Shown here piece after piece: positions 16,377-25,912 of a stretch of DNA of 64,000 bases (the stretch's first letter is position 1; each line of letters starts with the position of its first letter). Location of the stretch: assembly GCA_039193195.1 (NCBI GenBank), contig JBCCWS010000022.1, positions 1-64,000 of the forward strand, in the 5' to 3' direction. The notes under the pieces are model-generated. The model worked only from the letters and a program-made list of their open reading frames with translations. It searched no databases and was not told the origin of the DNA. The translations under genes and the position numbers were made by a program. The DNA comes from Pseudomonadota bacterium (lineage in GTDB: Bacteria; Pseudomonadota; Gammaproteobacteria; Steroidobacterales; JBCBZW01).

Positions 16377-18617
16377 CTAGCGCCCCCCGAAGGTCACATT
16401 GAGGGTACCGAGCACCACCAGCGGCTCGCCAAAGTTGAAGCCGCCGTTGGGCCGGCCGCTGTTACCGACGGACTCGAGGTACGACTCATCCAGCAAGTTG
16501 TTCACATTCACCTGCAGCCGGTAGCGCTCGTTGAAGCGATAGGAGGCGAAGAAGTCGACCAGCGTGTAGCCATCGTAGGTCAGGCCGCTGCCGGTGGAAC
16601 CCGGCCGATCATCCAGGAAGCGCACACCGCCACCGATCTGCAGTCCGCTGAGGTTCGGCTGCTGGAACCGGTACGACGTATACGCGCTGAAGGTGTTGTC
16701 CGGCGCCACGCTGGGGCGAAGGCCCTCCAGCCCGTCGAGGTTCTCGGTGAACTCCGCATCCAGGTAGCCGTAGCTCAGGTCGATGTCCCAGCCGGGCGCG
16801 ATCTGGCCATTGAGCGCGAGTTCGAAGCCCCGGTGACGCTGCTCACCCACGGCTACCACGAAGAACTCGTCGACGCCGTTGTTCGGATCACTGTTGGCGA
16901 CGTCCTGGCGCACGGTATTGAAGGCGGCGGCGCGCAGGCGCAGCCGCCCGTTCAGGAAGCTCGCCTTGGTGCCGATCTCGTAGCTAACCGCCGTCTCCGG
17001 CCCCACCGGGTTACCCGAGCGCAGGACCCCACTTTGGGGGACGAAGGACTGGGCGAAGCTCGCGTAGACGTTGGCGTGCTCAGTCACCGAGTAGGTGGCA
17101 CCAATACGGAAGGACACGTCGTCGTCCTCTTCCACGGTCTCCTGCACGAAGTCATCCTCAGCCAGGTCATCGCCGCCAGACGTCGGGTCGCGCAGGGTGT
17201 TCTCGAGGTCGTCGAAGCGCACGCCTACAGGGATCGTCAGGCGTGGCGTGGGACGGAAGATCACCTCCGCGTACAGGGACGCCAGCTCCGTGGTGAAGTC
17301 GAAGAACGGCGTCGGCTCCACCGTGTTCACCGGCACGGGCACCGTGTCGAAGTCTGGGTCAGTGATGTCGACGACGGCGTTGAAGCCGTCGAAGCCGAAG
17401 GTGGAAAGGCCGTTGGTCTCCTGCAGCGTGCCGCCGAACACGAAGTCGATCTCGGCGCTGCCGATCGATGTGGACCAGGCGAGCTGCGCATCGAAGTAGG
17501 TGACTTCCTCATCGAAGGAGCCGGTCGAGGAGTAGAAGTTGCCAACCGGGTTGCTCGGCGCGATGCCGGGCAGCCCTTCATCGAAGTTGTAGTTGTAGAG
17601 GCCCTGAGAGTTTTGGTAGTCGAGGTTCGTGTCCTGGTAGCTACCGCGCACGGTGAGCTTCAGGTTGTCCAGGAACTCGTGCTGCACCTCACCGTCGACG
17701 AGGATGTCATCGCCCTGCCCGCCCACGTTGTCCGGCGGCCCGAAGAAGACATCGTTTTCGAAGGCCTCCGGAATCGAGCCGTCCTGGAAGATGGGGAAAT
17801 CCAGGTCGGGCACCGTGTCCAAGTCGCGGTAGGCAATGCTGAAGTTCGAGCGGGTGCGCGGCGAGAAGTCGATCTCCACCACCGGGCGCACGGCGAAGGT
17901 CTCGCGGGCAGCGTTGTCGGCGGCGAACTGGGCATCCTCGTAGGCCACGGTCAAGCGTCCGCGCACTGCGTCCGTGCCGAACAGCGCACCGCCGTTCGCA
18001 TCGATCATCCCGCGAATGGTGCCGAAGCTGCCGCCGCGCAGCTCGACGTCGACGAAGGGATCGAGTTCGGGCAGCTTGGTCACCGTGTTGATGATGCCGC
18101 CGGGCAGCACCGGTCCGAGGCTGATCGACGCGGGCCCCTTCAACACCTCGTAGCGCTCGACGAAGGCGTTGTCGCGGCGACCGAAGCCGCGGCTGCTGGT
18201 CTCGGGCCGGTTGTTCACGAGGATCGAAGCATCGAAGCCGCGGACCAGGAAGTTCAGGCCGCCAGAGCTGAACTGGTCGCCGCTGATCACCACGTTGGGG
18301 ATCGTCTGCAGGGCCTCCAGGGGACGCACGAAGCCGCGCTCGTCGAGGAAACTGCGATCGATCACGTCGAGCGAGTAGGGCAGCTCCTCAATGGTGATCG
18401 GCAAGCGGTTGACCAGGGAGTTCTGGAAGCGGCCGGTGACGATGATCTCCTCATCGACCGACCCGTTCTCGCTCTCCTGAGCCACCACCGTGAGCGTCGA
18501 ACCGGCGTAGGCAGCGATCGCCAAGGCGGTGCATCGACCTAGGGAATAGCGCGCTTGCGGGCGGCGGGCGGTGGTGGGTTCGGATGCCGAGGGGCGCGCG
18601 GAGGTCGTCAGGTCCAT
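16377..18617 (-). CDS. TonB-dependent siderophore receptor
   Basis: Outer-membrane receptor of about 746 residues. A signal region is followed by E-E-I-I-V-T-G-R (TonB-box-like), then the plug domain (about 60-210) with P-Y-S-L-D-V-I-D, V-L-K-G-P-A-S-I and P-G-G-I-I-N-T-V-T-K, all typical of siderophore receptors; the rest is the 22-strand barrel. The protein ends in N-V-T-F-G-G-R rather than with a terminal aromatic residue. ATG 18617 and GTG 18626 are both possible. A Fur-box-like site lies just upstream, so it is probably induced on iron starvation. The transported siderophore is unknown. Confidence 0.9.
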   Translation of the reverse strand: MDLTTSARPSASEPTTARRPQARYSLGRCTALAIAAYAGSTLTVVAQESENGSVDEEIIVTGRFQNSLVNRLPITIEELPYSLDVIDRSFLDERGFVRPLEALQTIPNVVISGDQFSSGGLNFLVRGFDASILVNNRPETSSRGFGRRDNAFVERYEVLKGPASISLGPVLPGGIINTVTKLPELDPFVDVELRGGSFGTIRGMIDANGGALFGTDAVRGRLTVAYEDAQFAADNAARETFAVRPVVEIDFSPRTRSNFSIAYRDLDTVPDLDFPIFQDGSIPEAFENDVFFGPPDNVGGQGDDILVDGEVQHEFLDNLKLTVRGSYQDTNLDYQNSQGLYNYNFDEGLPGIAPSNPVGNFYSSTGSFDEEVTYFDAQLAWSTSIGSAEIDFVFGGTLQETNGLSTFGFDGFNAVVDITDPDFDTVPVPVNTVEPTPFFDFTTELASLYAEVIFRPTPRLTIPVGVRFDDLENTLRDPTSGGDDLAEDDFVQETVEEDDDVSFRIGATYSVTEHANVYASFAQSFVPQSGVLRSGNPVGPETAVSYEIGTKASFLNGRLRLRAAAFNTVRQDVANSDPNNGVDEFFVVAVGEQRHRGFELALNGQIAPGWDIDLSYGYLDAEFTENLDGLEGLRPSVAPDNTFSAYTSYRFQQPNLSGLQIGGGVRFLDDRPGSTGSGLTYDGYTLVDFFASYRFNERYRLQVNVNNLLDESYLESVGNSGRPNGGFNFGEPLVVLGTLNVTFGGR

Positions 18618-18635
18618 CGAGGTCACTCTCAGTAC

Positions 18636-18661
18636 GAATACGAATGAGAATGATGTGCATT
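18636..18661 (-). promoter_or_regulatory. Fur-box-like operator upstream of the siderophore receptor
   Basis: On the minus strand the sequence reads AATGCACATCATTCTCATT (18661 to 18643), continuing with CGTATTCG. CATTCTCATT matches the right half of Fur sites well; the left half is weaker. It sits 15-45 bases before the receptor start, a usual place for a Fur operator. Confidence 0.55.
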
Positions 18662-18784
18662 CGTGGACTTAGTGTCAAATTGCGCCGTGTGATTTCAGCG
18701 GGAGAGCGCTATGGGGTAGCCGCATGCCGTCGACGCGACCGCGTGACGGGCACTTCGGCCGGGCACCGCTACCAACCCGGCGGG

Positions 18785-19290
18785 AATGGATCGGGCGTCT
18801 CGAAGCGGACGAGGCCTCGACTGCCCTCCAGCGTGAGCGACATGCGCGGTGCGCCTTCGCGTGCGTCGGCGCTGCAGTTGCTCGACGCTAGGGGCTGCTC
18901 AAACAGCTATACGGCGGTGTCCAAGAGAGTCGCGGTCATGGACTCGGGTCCCGCCCGCCTCCATGCTGGCACGCCCGTCTGCTCCGTCTCCAGCGCCCAC
19001 AGTGCAGCGTCGAGCGCGCAGCGTGCGCCGTTGGCCGGTAGCAGCCCGAGGAGATCTCGCCGCGTCGTCCGATCTGTCAGGTCAGGGGCGAGGGCTTCGA
19101 TCTGCGCTGCCAGACTTTGCGCCGTCTCCGGCCGATAGAACAGGGCCATGCCCTCCCCCTGGCCGACGGCACCCCCCTCGCCACCCGCGCCGTGACGCAT
19201 GGGATCGATCGCCAACGAAAGGTGGCGATATCGATCGGTTGGCGCAGGGCGCGCGGGCACGCCGCAGCCATCACCTGCTGCTGGGGTTCG
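18785..19290 (-). pseudogene. Decayed dipeptide epimerase (enolase superfamily) gene
   Basis: The minus strand at 18907-19260 encodes a fragment resembling the N-terminal half of L-Ala-D/L-Glu epimerases: G-Q-G-E-G followed by Y-R-P-E-T-A-Q-S-L-A-A-Q-I-E, then L-L-P-A-N-G-A-R-C-A-L-D-A-A-L-W-A-L-E and G-V-P-A-W-R. An in-frame stop at 18907-18909 is followed directly by L-F-E-Q-P-L, the usual I-E-Q-P-L strand from deep in the barrel, then a short tail to a stop near 18785. Upstream of 19200 the matching sequence appears in another frame. Stop, frameshift and loss of most of the barrel make it non-functional. Identification is from motif memory. Confidence 0.5.
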
Positions 19291-19472
19291 CCGCTCAACT
19301 TAGCAACACTTGACAACTCCTTCCCGGCGCGGAGCAGGGCCAGCGGGAGGCCCAGGCGACAACCCTACCTCACTCACGCGGCGCTCGATAATGAACCAGC
19401 GGGCCGGCAGCGGCGATGACGCACGAACGACGCCGACCGCTGCCGACCCCGAAGGTCATGGTTCAGCCTAGG

Positions 19473-21365
19473 CTAGTACTCGCCGAAAGCGAGCATTACG
19501 AGCTGATTACCAGGATCAAACGTCAGACCCGCACTCGCGCAGTCCCACGCCGCCGCGCCGTCGGTCGGGGCGACCACCGTCTGCCCGGTGCTGAGGTTGC
19601 GACACTGCACGGCACGCGCAGCGAAGCCCGTCGTACCGCCGCGCAGCTCGCTTGCGGTATCGGCGGACGCGATGCCCCGCAGGAGCACGATGAGTCGATC
19701 CTCATCGCCCACCACCAACCCGCTCGCCTCACAGTCCCAGCTGCCATCCCCGGCCACCGCTGCCACCACGCTCTCGCCCGTGGTCCGGTTGAGGCACCGG
19801 GCCGCCGTGAGATCCAAGCCTTCTGCGATACCGCCGACGGACGGGCGCAAGGTCAAGATTTGATCGGCGCCAAAGGGGCCTGCGAAGCGCTGCGTGCGCG
19901 AGGCGAGCGCGCCCGCCCGCGGCCAAACGACCTCGATCCAGTCCGCGCTGGCGCTCGCACCGAGGCCGAAGTGAGCACGCAGGTCTTCCGTGGCGGTGAC
20001 GCTCGAGCCGCTGCGCACCTCGCGCACCTGCTGCAGTTCCCCGGTGGCCACGCGCACCAATGCACCGATGCCCTCGCGGTTGGTATTGCCACGGCCGTCG
20101 AGTTTCACCTTCAGCCAGTGGCCGGCGTCTGAACTGGTGTTCTCGTACACCGTGACCTGGGCGAAGGGGTCGTTGACGACCAGATCCTGGCGACCATCGT
20201 TGTTGTAATCAACTACTAGCGAGTGATAGCTGAAATCAAGGGTGCTGCCGAGACGTGTCGAGACGTCGACGAACTGGCCACCGCCCAGGTTCTCGATCAG
20301 GAAGTCTGGGAAGAACTCATTGCTGTGGCAGTCGCCTGCGGTAAAGAAATCCAGATCGCCGTCGTTGTCACCATCCAGCCAGTTTACGCCCCAGGTGCAA
20401 TCAACGGTAAAAGGAGTGACAGCCGTGAACACGCCATCGTCGTTTCGGTAAACGATTCCGTTCGCTACGCCGTCCACACTGACGGCGAGGTCGAAGTCGC
20501 CATCGCCGTCGTAGTCGCCGGCGGCGATGCCCATCGGTGAGATGCCGGTAAGGGCGACGGTCTGGCCTGCCGCAAGCTGGCGGCCGCCATCCTCGGCGGC
20601 AACGTTGTTTAGGATCATCATGAACCCTGCCTGGAAGCCGACCACGGCGTCGGCAAAGCCGTCTAGGTCGACATCCGTCCACAGGGCGGAATAGGCGTAG
20701 CTCGGCACCGAGGGCGCAGCCACGCGGTCCGAGGCGTCGCGGAAGCTGCCGTCGCCGTTGTTGAGCAGGAGGCGGAAGTTCTCGGCCTCCGGGGTAACGA
20801 TAAACAGGTCTGGCCAGCCGTCGAGATCCACATCGCTCCAGGTGGCTGGCGAGGTATTCTCCACGTTGCGCAGCTCCACGCCCGCCAGCGCCGTGACGTT
20901 GGAGAACTGGCCAGCGTCGTTTCGGAACAGAATCCCCAAGCGTGATCCGAACACCGATCGCGATGAGCCGTAGATGTCTGGGTCTCCATCGCGATCGTAA
21001 TCGGCGGCGACTACCGCCTGCACTTCGTTAGAGCGTGGCAGCCCGGTGTCGTCGAGGCCGCTGCCAGCGGTGACGTCGAGGAAGTTGCGATTGCCAGGCC
21101 GCGACGGATCCTCGACGTTGCGCCACAGGACATAGGTGCTGTCGGGTCGCACCACGAGCAGATCCATGTAGCCGTCAAGATCCACGTCGATTGCGCTGAC
21201 GCCCTCGGACGGAGCACCGAGGTCGATATGCCCTTGCGAGGTGACGTTGTCGAAGTTGAGCCCTTGACCCAGGGCAGCCAGCGGTACCACGGATGCGAGG
21301 ACCACTAGGCGGGGCGCGAGCACCCTTTCGACCCCCATGGGTCCCGTAAGTTGCTGATTTACCAT
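19473..21365 (-). CDS. Secreted FG-GAP/VCBS repeat protein with ASPIC/UnbV domain
   Basis: A 630-residue exported protein. After the signal peptide come repeated D-x-D-x-D-G-x-x-D calcium-binding blades (beta-propeller, about 50-420), then an ASPIC/UnbV domain (about 420-510: N-x-x-G-I-G-A-L-V-R-V, G-S-S-V, H-F-G-L-G, W-P). The C-terminus carries two ~50-residue copies of a Cys motif (C-x-N-x-T-T-G-E-S-V-V and C-R-N-L-S-T-G-Q-T-V-V, each ending W-D-C). AAGGAG lies 8 bases before the ATG at 21365. Probably an extracellular binding protein; ligand unknown. It lies 125 bases beyond the histidine kinase stop, so co-transcription is possible. Confidence 0.82.
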   Translation of the reverse strand: MVNQQLTGPMGVERVLAPRLVVLASVVPLAALGQGLNFDNVTSQGHIDLGAPSEGVSAIDVDLDGYMDLLVVRPDSTYVLWRNVEDPSRPGNRNFLDVTAGSGLDDTGLPRSNEVQAVVAADYDRDGDPDIYGSSRSVFGSRLGILFRNDAGQFSNVTALAGVELRNVENTSPATWSDVDLDGWPDLFIVTPEAENFRLLLNNGDGSFRDASDRVAAPSVPSYAYSALWTDVDLDGFADAVVGFQAGFMMILNNVAAEDGGRQLAAGQTVALTGISPMGIAAGDYDGDGDFDLAVSVDGVANGIVYRNDDGVFTAVTPFTVDCTWGVNWLDGDNDGDLDFFTAGDCHSNEFFPDFLIENLGGGQFVDVSTRLGSTLDFSYHSLVVDYNNDGRQDLVVNDPFAQVTVYENTSSDAGHWLKVKLDGRGNTNREGIGALVRVATGELQQVREVRSGSSVTATEDLRAHFGLGASASADWIEVVWPRAGALASRTQRFAGPFGADQILTLRPSVGGIAEGLDLTAARCLNRTTGESVVAAVAGDGSWDCEASGLVVGDEDRLIVLLRGIASADTASELRGGTTGFAARAVQCRNLSTGQTVVAPTDGAAAWDCASAGLTFDPGNQLVMLAFGEY

Positions 21366-21492
21366 CACACGAACTCCTTAGGCGTTTAACATACGCCCTT
21401 AGTCTACGCGCGACAGTTTTTGCGGCGACATACAGTTCGCACTAAGGGATCATACAAATATGTAAAGTAAGAGCCCGCCCAGACGCCACGCC

Positions 21493-23220
21493 TCATCCCG
21501 GCGACTGTGAGCCCTCCGGTGCCGCCGGAATCGCCACGGTCACCACCAATCCGCCATCGTTCGCCACCCTGAGTTCCGCCTCGTGCAAGCCACTTACGGC
21601 CGCCACCAGCGATAGGCCAAGCCCAGTGCCCGCGGACCCTCGGTGCGCCTCTACACGATAGAAGCGCTCGGTCAGTTTCGTTAGGGCGTGTTCCGGCACC
21701 CCAGGCCCCTGATCGCGCACCTCCAGGTGCCAGCGGGAGCCCGCCCGGCGCATCGACAGCGTGACTCTGGCGCTGCCCGATGCGTACTTCAGCGCGTTCT
21801 CCAGGAGATTGGTCAACGCCTGCGCCCATAGGCCACGATGACCGACGATCGATGCGCTGCGCGGCAACGCCGCGACCAACTGAATCTGGCTGTCGGTGAA
21901 GACGGGCTCGTACAGATCCGTAACCTCGCGGCAGATCTGCGCAAGGTCGATAGCGGTGAACGCTTCGCGTGGCCCGCCCTGCTCGAGCTGCGCGATACGC
22001 AGCAGAGCGGTAAAGGTCGCCAGCACCTGATCGGCCTCCTCGGCGATCTGCGCTACATCCTCAGCCCGCGGAGCAGCTGCCTGCGTGAGGTGCTCGATGC
22101 GGTTACGCAAGCGCGTGAGCGGCGAGCGCAAATCGTGAGCGATGTCATCCGATACCTGGCGCACGCCGCGGATCTGCTGCTCGACCTGATCGAGCATAGC
22201 GTTGAGCGTGGCACACAACCTATCGATGTCATCACCCGCCCCACGCACAGGCAATCGGGACGATAGGTCGCCTCGTCGTACCTGATCGCTGAAGGCTTCG
22301 ATCTGGCGTACGCGTCCGTGCAGCCGCAGACCGAGCAGCGCGCCCAATACCAGCGCGCCCACTAGGCTCGCGAGCGCGGCGCCCTGCCCGTAGCGCTCGC
22401 CGAGGTACACGGCGCGCAGCGTGTCGTCTGCAATGATGCCGTAATCGAGGAACTGGCCTGCCTCGTCCAGGGCCATCTCGTGCACCCAACAGCGCCGCGT
22501 TGTCGCCGCCAAAAGCGCGCCTCCTGACAGGGACACGGCGCGCATCGCTGGCGAGCCCGTCACCTTCAGGTCCTGCCAGCGCGGGGCCTCACCGTCCCGT
22601 TCGCCAAGCCTCATGCAACGGTCGCCTGGGTCCAGCTGCTGAGCGACGCCGGCGAGTACCGCAGCGAAGCGCTCAGGTGGCGACATCGCCGACCAACGCC
22701 AGGCGGTGGGCCAGAGGGGTTCTCGTAATCGCAGCATGGGGCTGAGCTCATGGTGCCATCGCGGCGGCAATTCACGCCGCAGCAGCTCAACGTAGAACTC
22801 GAAGGGTCGCTCGACGGTGGGCAGGAGGGCGCCGCTGCCGATCAGCCACAAGCGCGCGTCGATCGCCCGCCGGTTGCCCTCGTCGTCCACCCCTTCGCGC
22901 ATCAGCTGCAAGCGTCGCGCGTAATCGGCCAATACGGTGTCGAAGTCGTCATGATCAACGTCGCCGAGATCGAGCGAGCGCCGCGCCAGATCACCCTCGA
23001 ACCACAACCACACCTCGAGCTCGTCGCTCTGCGCTACGCCTTGAAGCTCCTCGATCTCCTCGAGCACCACCGCGGTCAGTGGCTCGAGCAAGGCATCACG
23101 CACCTGGGACAGCACTAGGAGCATCGAACTGAGCGCACATGCCCACACCACCAGGGTGATCAGCAGGAAGCGTCGAACGCTAGCGCTGCGCCAGGCACCA
23201 GCATCACGTGCGAAGGACAT
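21493..23220 (-). CDS. Sensor histidine kinase (HAMP-HisKA-HATPase)
   Basis: A 575-residue membrane sensor. The first TM helix (about residues 17-40) is followed by a periplasmic domain of some 250 residues, a second TM (A-S-L-V-G-A-L-V-L-G-A-L-L-G), a HAMP linker, and HisKA with the phospho-acceptor H362 in D-I-A-H-D-L-R-S-P-L. The ATP-binding domain shows N-L-L-E-N-A-L-K-Y-A, D-Q-G-P-G-V-P and G-T-G-L-G-L-S-L. The ATG at 23220 gives the correct first helix and overlaps the response regulator gene by 17 bases, so the pair is one operon. The stimulus is not predictable. Confidence 0.9.
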   Translation of the reverse strand: MSFARDAGAWRSASVRRFLLITLVVWACALSSMLLVLSQVRDALLEPLTAVVLEEIEELQGVAQSDELEVWLWFEGDLARRSLDLGDVDHDDFDTVLADYARRLQLMREGVDDEGNRRAIDARLWLIGSGALLPTVERPFEFYVELLRRELPPRWHHELSPMLRLREPLWPTAWRWSAMSPPERFAAVLAGVAQQLDPGDRCMRLGERDGEAPRWQDLKVTGSPAMRAVSLSGGALLAATTRRCWVHEMALDEAGQFLDYGIIADDTLRAVYLGERYGQGAALASLVGALVLGALLGLRLHGRVRQIEAFSDQVRRGDLSSRLPVRGAGDDIDRLCATLNAMLDQVEQQIRGVRQVSDDIAHDLRSPLTRLRNRIEHLTQAAAPRAEDVAQIAEEADQVLATFTALLRIAQLEQGGPREAFTAIDLAQICREVTDLYEPVFTDSQIQLVAALPRSASIVGHRGLWAQALTNLLENALKYASGSARVTLSMRRAGSRWHLEVRDQGPGVPEHALTKLTERFYRVEAHRGSAGTGLGLSLVAAVSGLHEAELRVANDGGLVVTVAIPAAPEGSQSPG

Positions 23221-23875
23221 ACCCCATCCCCCGCACGGTCTGGATGATCGGTCGAGAGAAACCCCGATCGACCTTTTGGCGCAGGCGAGAAACATGCACG
23301 TCCACCACGTTGGTCTGCGGGTCGAAGTGCAGCCCCCACAAGCGCTCCAGCAGCATCGTACGCGTCACCACCTGGTCCGCGTGCTCCATCAGAAACTCGA
23401 GCAGCGCGTACTCGCGCGGGAGCAGATCGAGCAGCCGACCAGCGCGCCTCGCCGTGCGCGCGAGACGGTCCAGCTCGACCTCGCCCACCCTCAGGTGCGT
23501 ATCGCCCACCGCCCGCGAGCGACGCCGGCCGAGCGCCTCCACCCGTGCTAGAACCTCACTAAAAGCGAATGGTTTAGTTAGGTAATCATCGGAACCTGCG
23601 CGAAGGCCCTCGACCCGATGATCCACCTCGCCGAGAGCGCTCAGGATCAACGCGGGCGTCTCGTTGCCGTTCGCACGCAGCGCCCTGATGATGCTAAGGC
23701 CATCCATCCCCGGCAGCATGCGATCGATGATCATGACATCGAAGGCACCGCGGGACGCCTCGATCAAGGCGGCATCGCCATCCCCGATGGCCTGCGCCCT
23801 ATGCCCTGCTTCGCTAAGGCCCTTGGCCAGATAGGCGCTGATCTTCTCGTCGTCTTCGGCGATCAAGATATTCAT
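23204..23875 (-). CDS. OmpR/PhoB-family response regulator
   Basis: A 223-residue two-domain regulator. The receiver has the acidic pair E7-D8-D9, the phospho-acceptor D51 in M-I-I-D-R-M-L-P-G-M-D-G, and K101 in D-D-Y-L-T-K-P-F. The C-terminal winged-helix domain has R-E-Y-A-L-L-E-F-L-M and V-D-V-H-V-S-R-L-R-Q-K-V-D. It is first in the operon with the overlapping kinase gene. Two palindromes in the 165 bp upstream are candidates for autoregulation. Its targets are unknown; Asp/Glu patterns suggest a QseB/CpxR-like member, but this is not certain. Confidence 0.92.
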   Translation of the reverse strand: MNILIAEDDEKISAYLAKGLSEAGHRAQAIGDGDAALIEASRGAFDVMIIDRMLPGMDGLSIIRALRANGNETPALILSALGEVDHRVEGLRAGSDDYLTKPFAFSEVLARVEALGRRRSRAVGDTHLRVGEVELDRLARTARRAGRLLDLLPREYALLEFLMEHADQVVTRTMLLERLWGLHFDPQTNVVDVHVSRLRQKVDRGFSRPIIQTVRGMGYVLRT

Positions 23876-23896
23876 TATGTCCGTGGACCTGTCGCG

Positions 23897-23956
23897 TACA
23901 CCAGACAGTGTAGGCCAGAGCGTGGTCCGCTTGTCACATTACACGCCTGTAATGTG
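23897..23956. promoter_or_regulatory. Two palindromes in the response-regulator/DUF1800 intergenic region
   Basis: CACATTACA (23935-23943) and TGTAATGTG (23948-23956) form a perfect 9-bp inverted repeat around CGCC. A shorter one, TACAC-6-GTGTA, lies at 23897-23912. They sit between divergent genes and look like operator sites, perhaps for the adjacent OmpR-type regulator. Confidence 0.45.
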
Positions 23957-24039
23957 CCCTCCACCTTGTTGCAACCCTCCCCCGCGTAGGCTCGAGACAG
24001 TCGTACTTGATAGGGCGAGTGAGCCCAAGGGGGAGAGTG

Positions 24040-25890
24040 GTGTCGATTCGATCTGGCAAGGGGCCTGTCCTAGTGCTCGCGTTGCTGGCCGCGACGGCTT
24101 GCTCGGATGCGACGGACAGCGAGGAGCTGAACGCGGCACCCGAACCCGCGGCGGTGACCAAACAGATAGACGGGCTGCTAGCGACCTCCACGGTCAGCCT
24201 CAGCGAACCTCCCCTCGTGCCCACCGCAAACGGCGGCGGCGCGTTCGCCACGGCCACGAGCACGAGTCGATTTCTCACCCAAGCCACCTTCGGCCCTAGA
24301 CCCAACGAGGTAAGCCGCCTCATCGGGAGCAACCCCTCGCAGTGGTTCGTGCGGGAGCTGAACAAACCCCCGTCTCTGCACTTACCGGTGTTACAAGCCT
24401 ACCTTAGCGTGATCGAAGACCCCCTGGAACTCACGGAGTTTCGGGGCGAGCGCACAACCTTCTCCTTCTGGAGTAAGGCGCTCGGAGCCCGCGACCAGCT
24501 GCGCCAGCGCACGGCCTTCGCCCTGTCTCAGCTGCTGGTCGTGTCCAACTTCGGGGGCGAGACCCTATCGGACATCGCCGAGGCCGTCGCCTACTTCGAG
24601 GACGTGCTGATCACCGGCGCCTTCGGTAACTACCGCGATCTGCTCGAGCAGGTGACCTACGCCCCAGCCATGGGCTTCTACCTCACCTACCTCGGCAGCA
24701 TCAAGGCGGACCCGCAGACCGGCCGCATGCCGGATGAGAACTACGCCCGGGAGATCCTTCAGCTGTTCTCCATCGGACTGGTGGCACTGAACCCGGACGG
24801 CACGCCGCGCCTAGACGACGATGGGCACCCGATCGAAACCTACACCAACGAAGACGTGACGGGCCTCGCCAAAGTCTTCACGGGGCTCGACATCTTCACC
24901 GATGACGAGGAGTTTCCGTTCGATCCGTGGATCGCGCCGATGTTCGTCAACCCCGAGGAGCACTCGACGGCGGCCAAGACCTTCCTCGGTGTCACCATCC
25001 CGCCGTTTACGGACTCCGCGACGAGCATCGATATCGCCCTCGACACGATCTTCGCCCACCCAAACGTCGGGCCCTTTGTCGCGCGTCAACTGATCCAGCG
25101 CTTCACCACAAGCGACCCGACGCCCGCCTACGTCGAACGGGTGGCGGCGGCTTTCGATGCGGGCAGCTACCCGCTGCCCGACGGCACCCGGGTGGGTACC
25201 GGCGAACGCGGGGATCTGGCCGCAACCGTGGCGGCGATCCTGTTCGACGACTACGTGCGCAGCGATGAGCGCCTCGACGATCCCACCTTTGGCAAGCTGC
25301 GCGAGCCGATCCTGCGTTTCACCTCGTGGGCGCGAGCCTTTGGCGCCAGCACCGTCACGCCCCAATACACGCGGGAACTGTGGGACACATCGGCAAGCGG
25401 CGCCCTCACCCAGCACCCGTATCGATCGCGTTCCGTCTTCAACTTCTACCGCCCCGGCTACGTGGCCCCCGGCACGCAGTCCGGCGCCCTCGGCATGACC
25501 GTGCCGGAGCTACAGCTGGTCAACGCCTCGTCAACCCCGGGCTACGTGAACTTCTTGGATTTCTTCATCGACGGTGAAACGGCGTTCACCGACGTGCGCG
25601 CCCTCTTCGAGGCCTTCCGCGATGAAGGCGTGCGCCTTGACCCCAGGCGGGCCCGCACGAGCTTTCTGCCCAATTACGCACCGGAGCTCGCGCTCGTCGA
25701 CACGCCCACCGCGCTGATCGATCACCTGGCGGACAAGCTCACCTACGGCACCCTTTCGCCCGAACTGCGCGCAGGGATCGTGAGCGCCCTCGACGCCTTC
25801 GCGCTGGATCCCGCGGTGGACGATGCAACGCTCGTGCAAACCGCCATCACCCTCGTCATGTCCTCTCCCGATTTCCTCGTGCAACGCTAG
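24040..25890 (+). CDS. DUF1800 family lipoprotein
   Basis: About 616 residues, exported: a hydrophobic core ending A-A-T-A-C gives a lipobox-like signal. The family signature is clear: S-R-F-L-T-Q-A-T-F-G-P at the start, N-Y-A-R-E-I-L-Q-L-F-S-I-G-L mid-protein, T-N-E-D-V-T-G-L-A-K-V-F-T-G, and repeated V-A-R-Q-L-I-Q-R-F. The GTG at 24040 follows AAGGGGGAGA at a good distance. DUF1800 proteins are usually encoded together with a DUF1501 protein, as here, 22 bases downstream; their role is unknown, possibly in extracellular polymer or cell-surface metabolism. Confidence 0.85.
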   Translation: MSIRSGKGPVLVLALLAATACSDATDSEELNAAPEPAAVTKQIDGLLATSTVSLSEPPLVPTANGGGAFATATSTSRFLTQATFGPRPNEVSRLIGSNPSQWFVRELNKPPSLHLPVLQAYLSVIEDPLELTEFRGERTTFSFWSKALGARDQLRQRTAFALSQLLVVSNFGGETLSDIAEAVAYFEDVLITGAFGNYRDLLEQVTYAPAMGFYLTYLGSIKADPQTGRMPDENYAREILQLFSIGLVALNPDGTPRLDDDGHPIETYTNEDVTGLAKVFTGLDIFTDDEEFPFDPWIAPMFVNPEEHSTAAKTFLGVTIPPFTDSATSIDIALDTIFAHPNVGPFVARQLIQRFTTSDPTPAYVERVAAAFDAGSYPLPDGTRVGTGERGDLAATVAAILFDDYVRSDERLDDPTFGKLREPILRFTSWARAFGASTVTPQYTRELWDTSASGALTQHPYRSRSVFNFYRPGYVAPGTQSGALGMTVPELQLVNASSTPGYVNFLDFFIDGETAFTDVRALFEAFRDEGVRLDPRRARTSFLPNYAPELALVDTPTALIDHLADKLTYGTLSPELRAGIVSALDAFALDPAVDDATLVQTAITLVMSSPDFLVQR

Positions 25891-25912
25891 GCCCCGCAGC
25901 AGGAGTATGTCC

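Noticed and set aside
16332-18542. 736-codon open frame antisense to the siderophore receptor
   Set aside because: It mirrors the receptor gene in GC-rich DNA and its product (His/Val/Arg-rich, no domains) is typical of antisense shadow translation.
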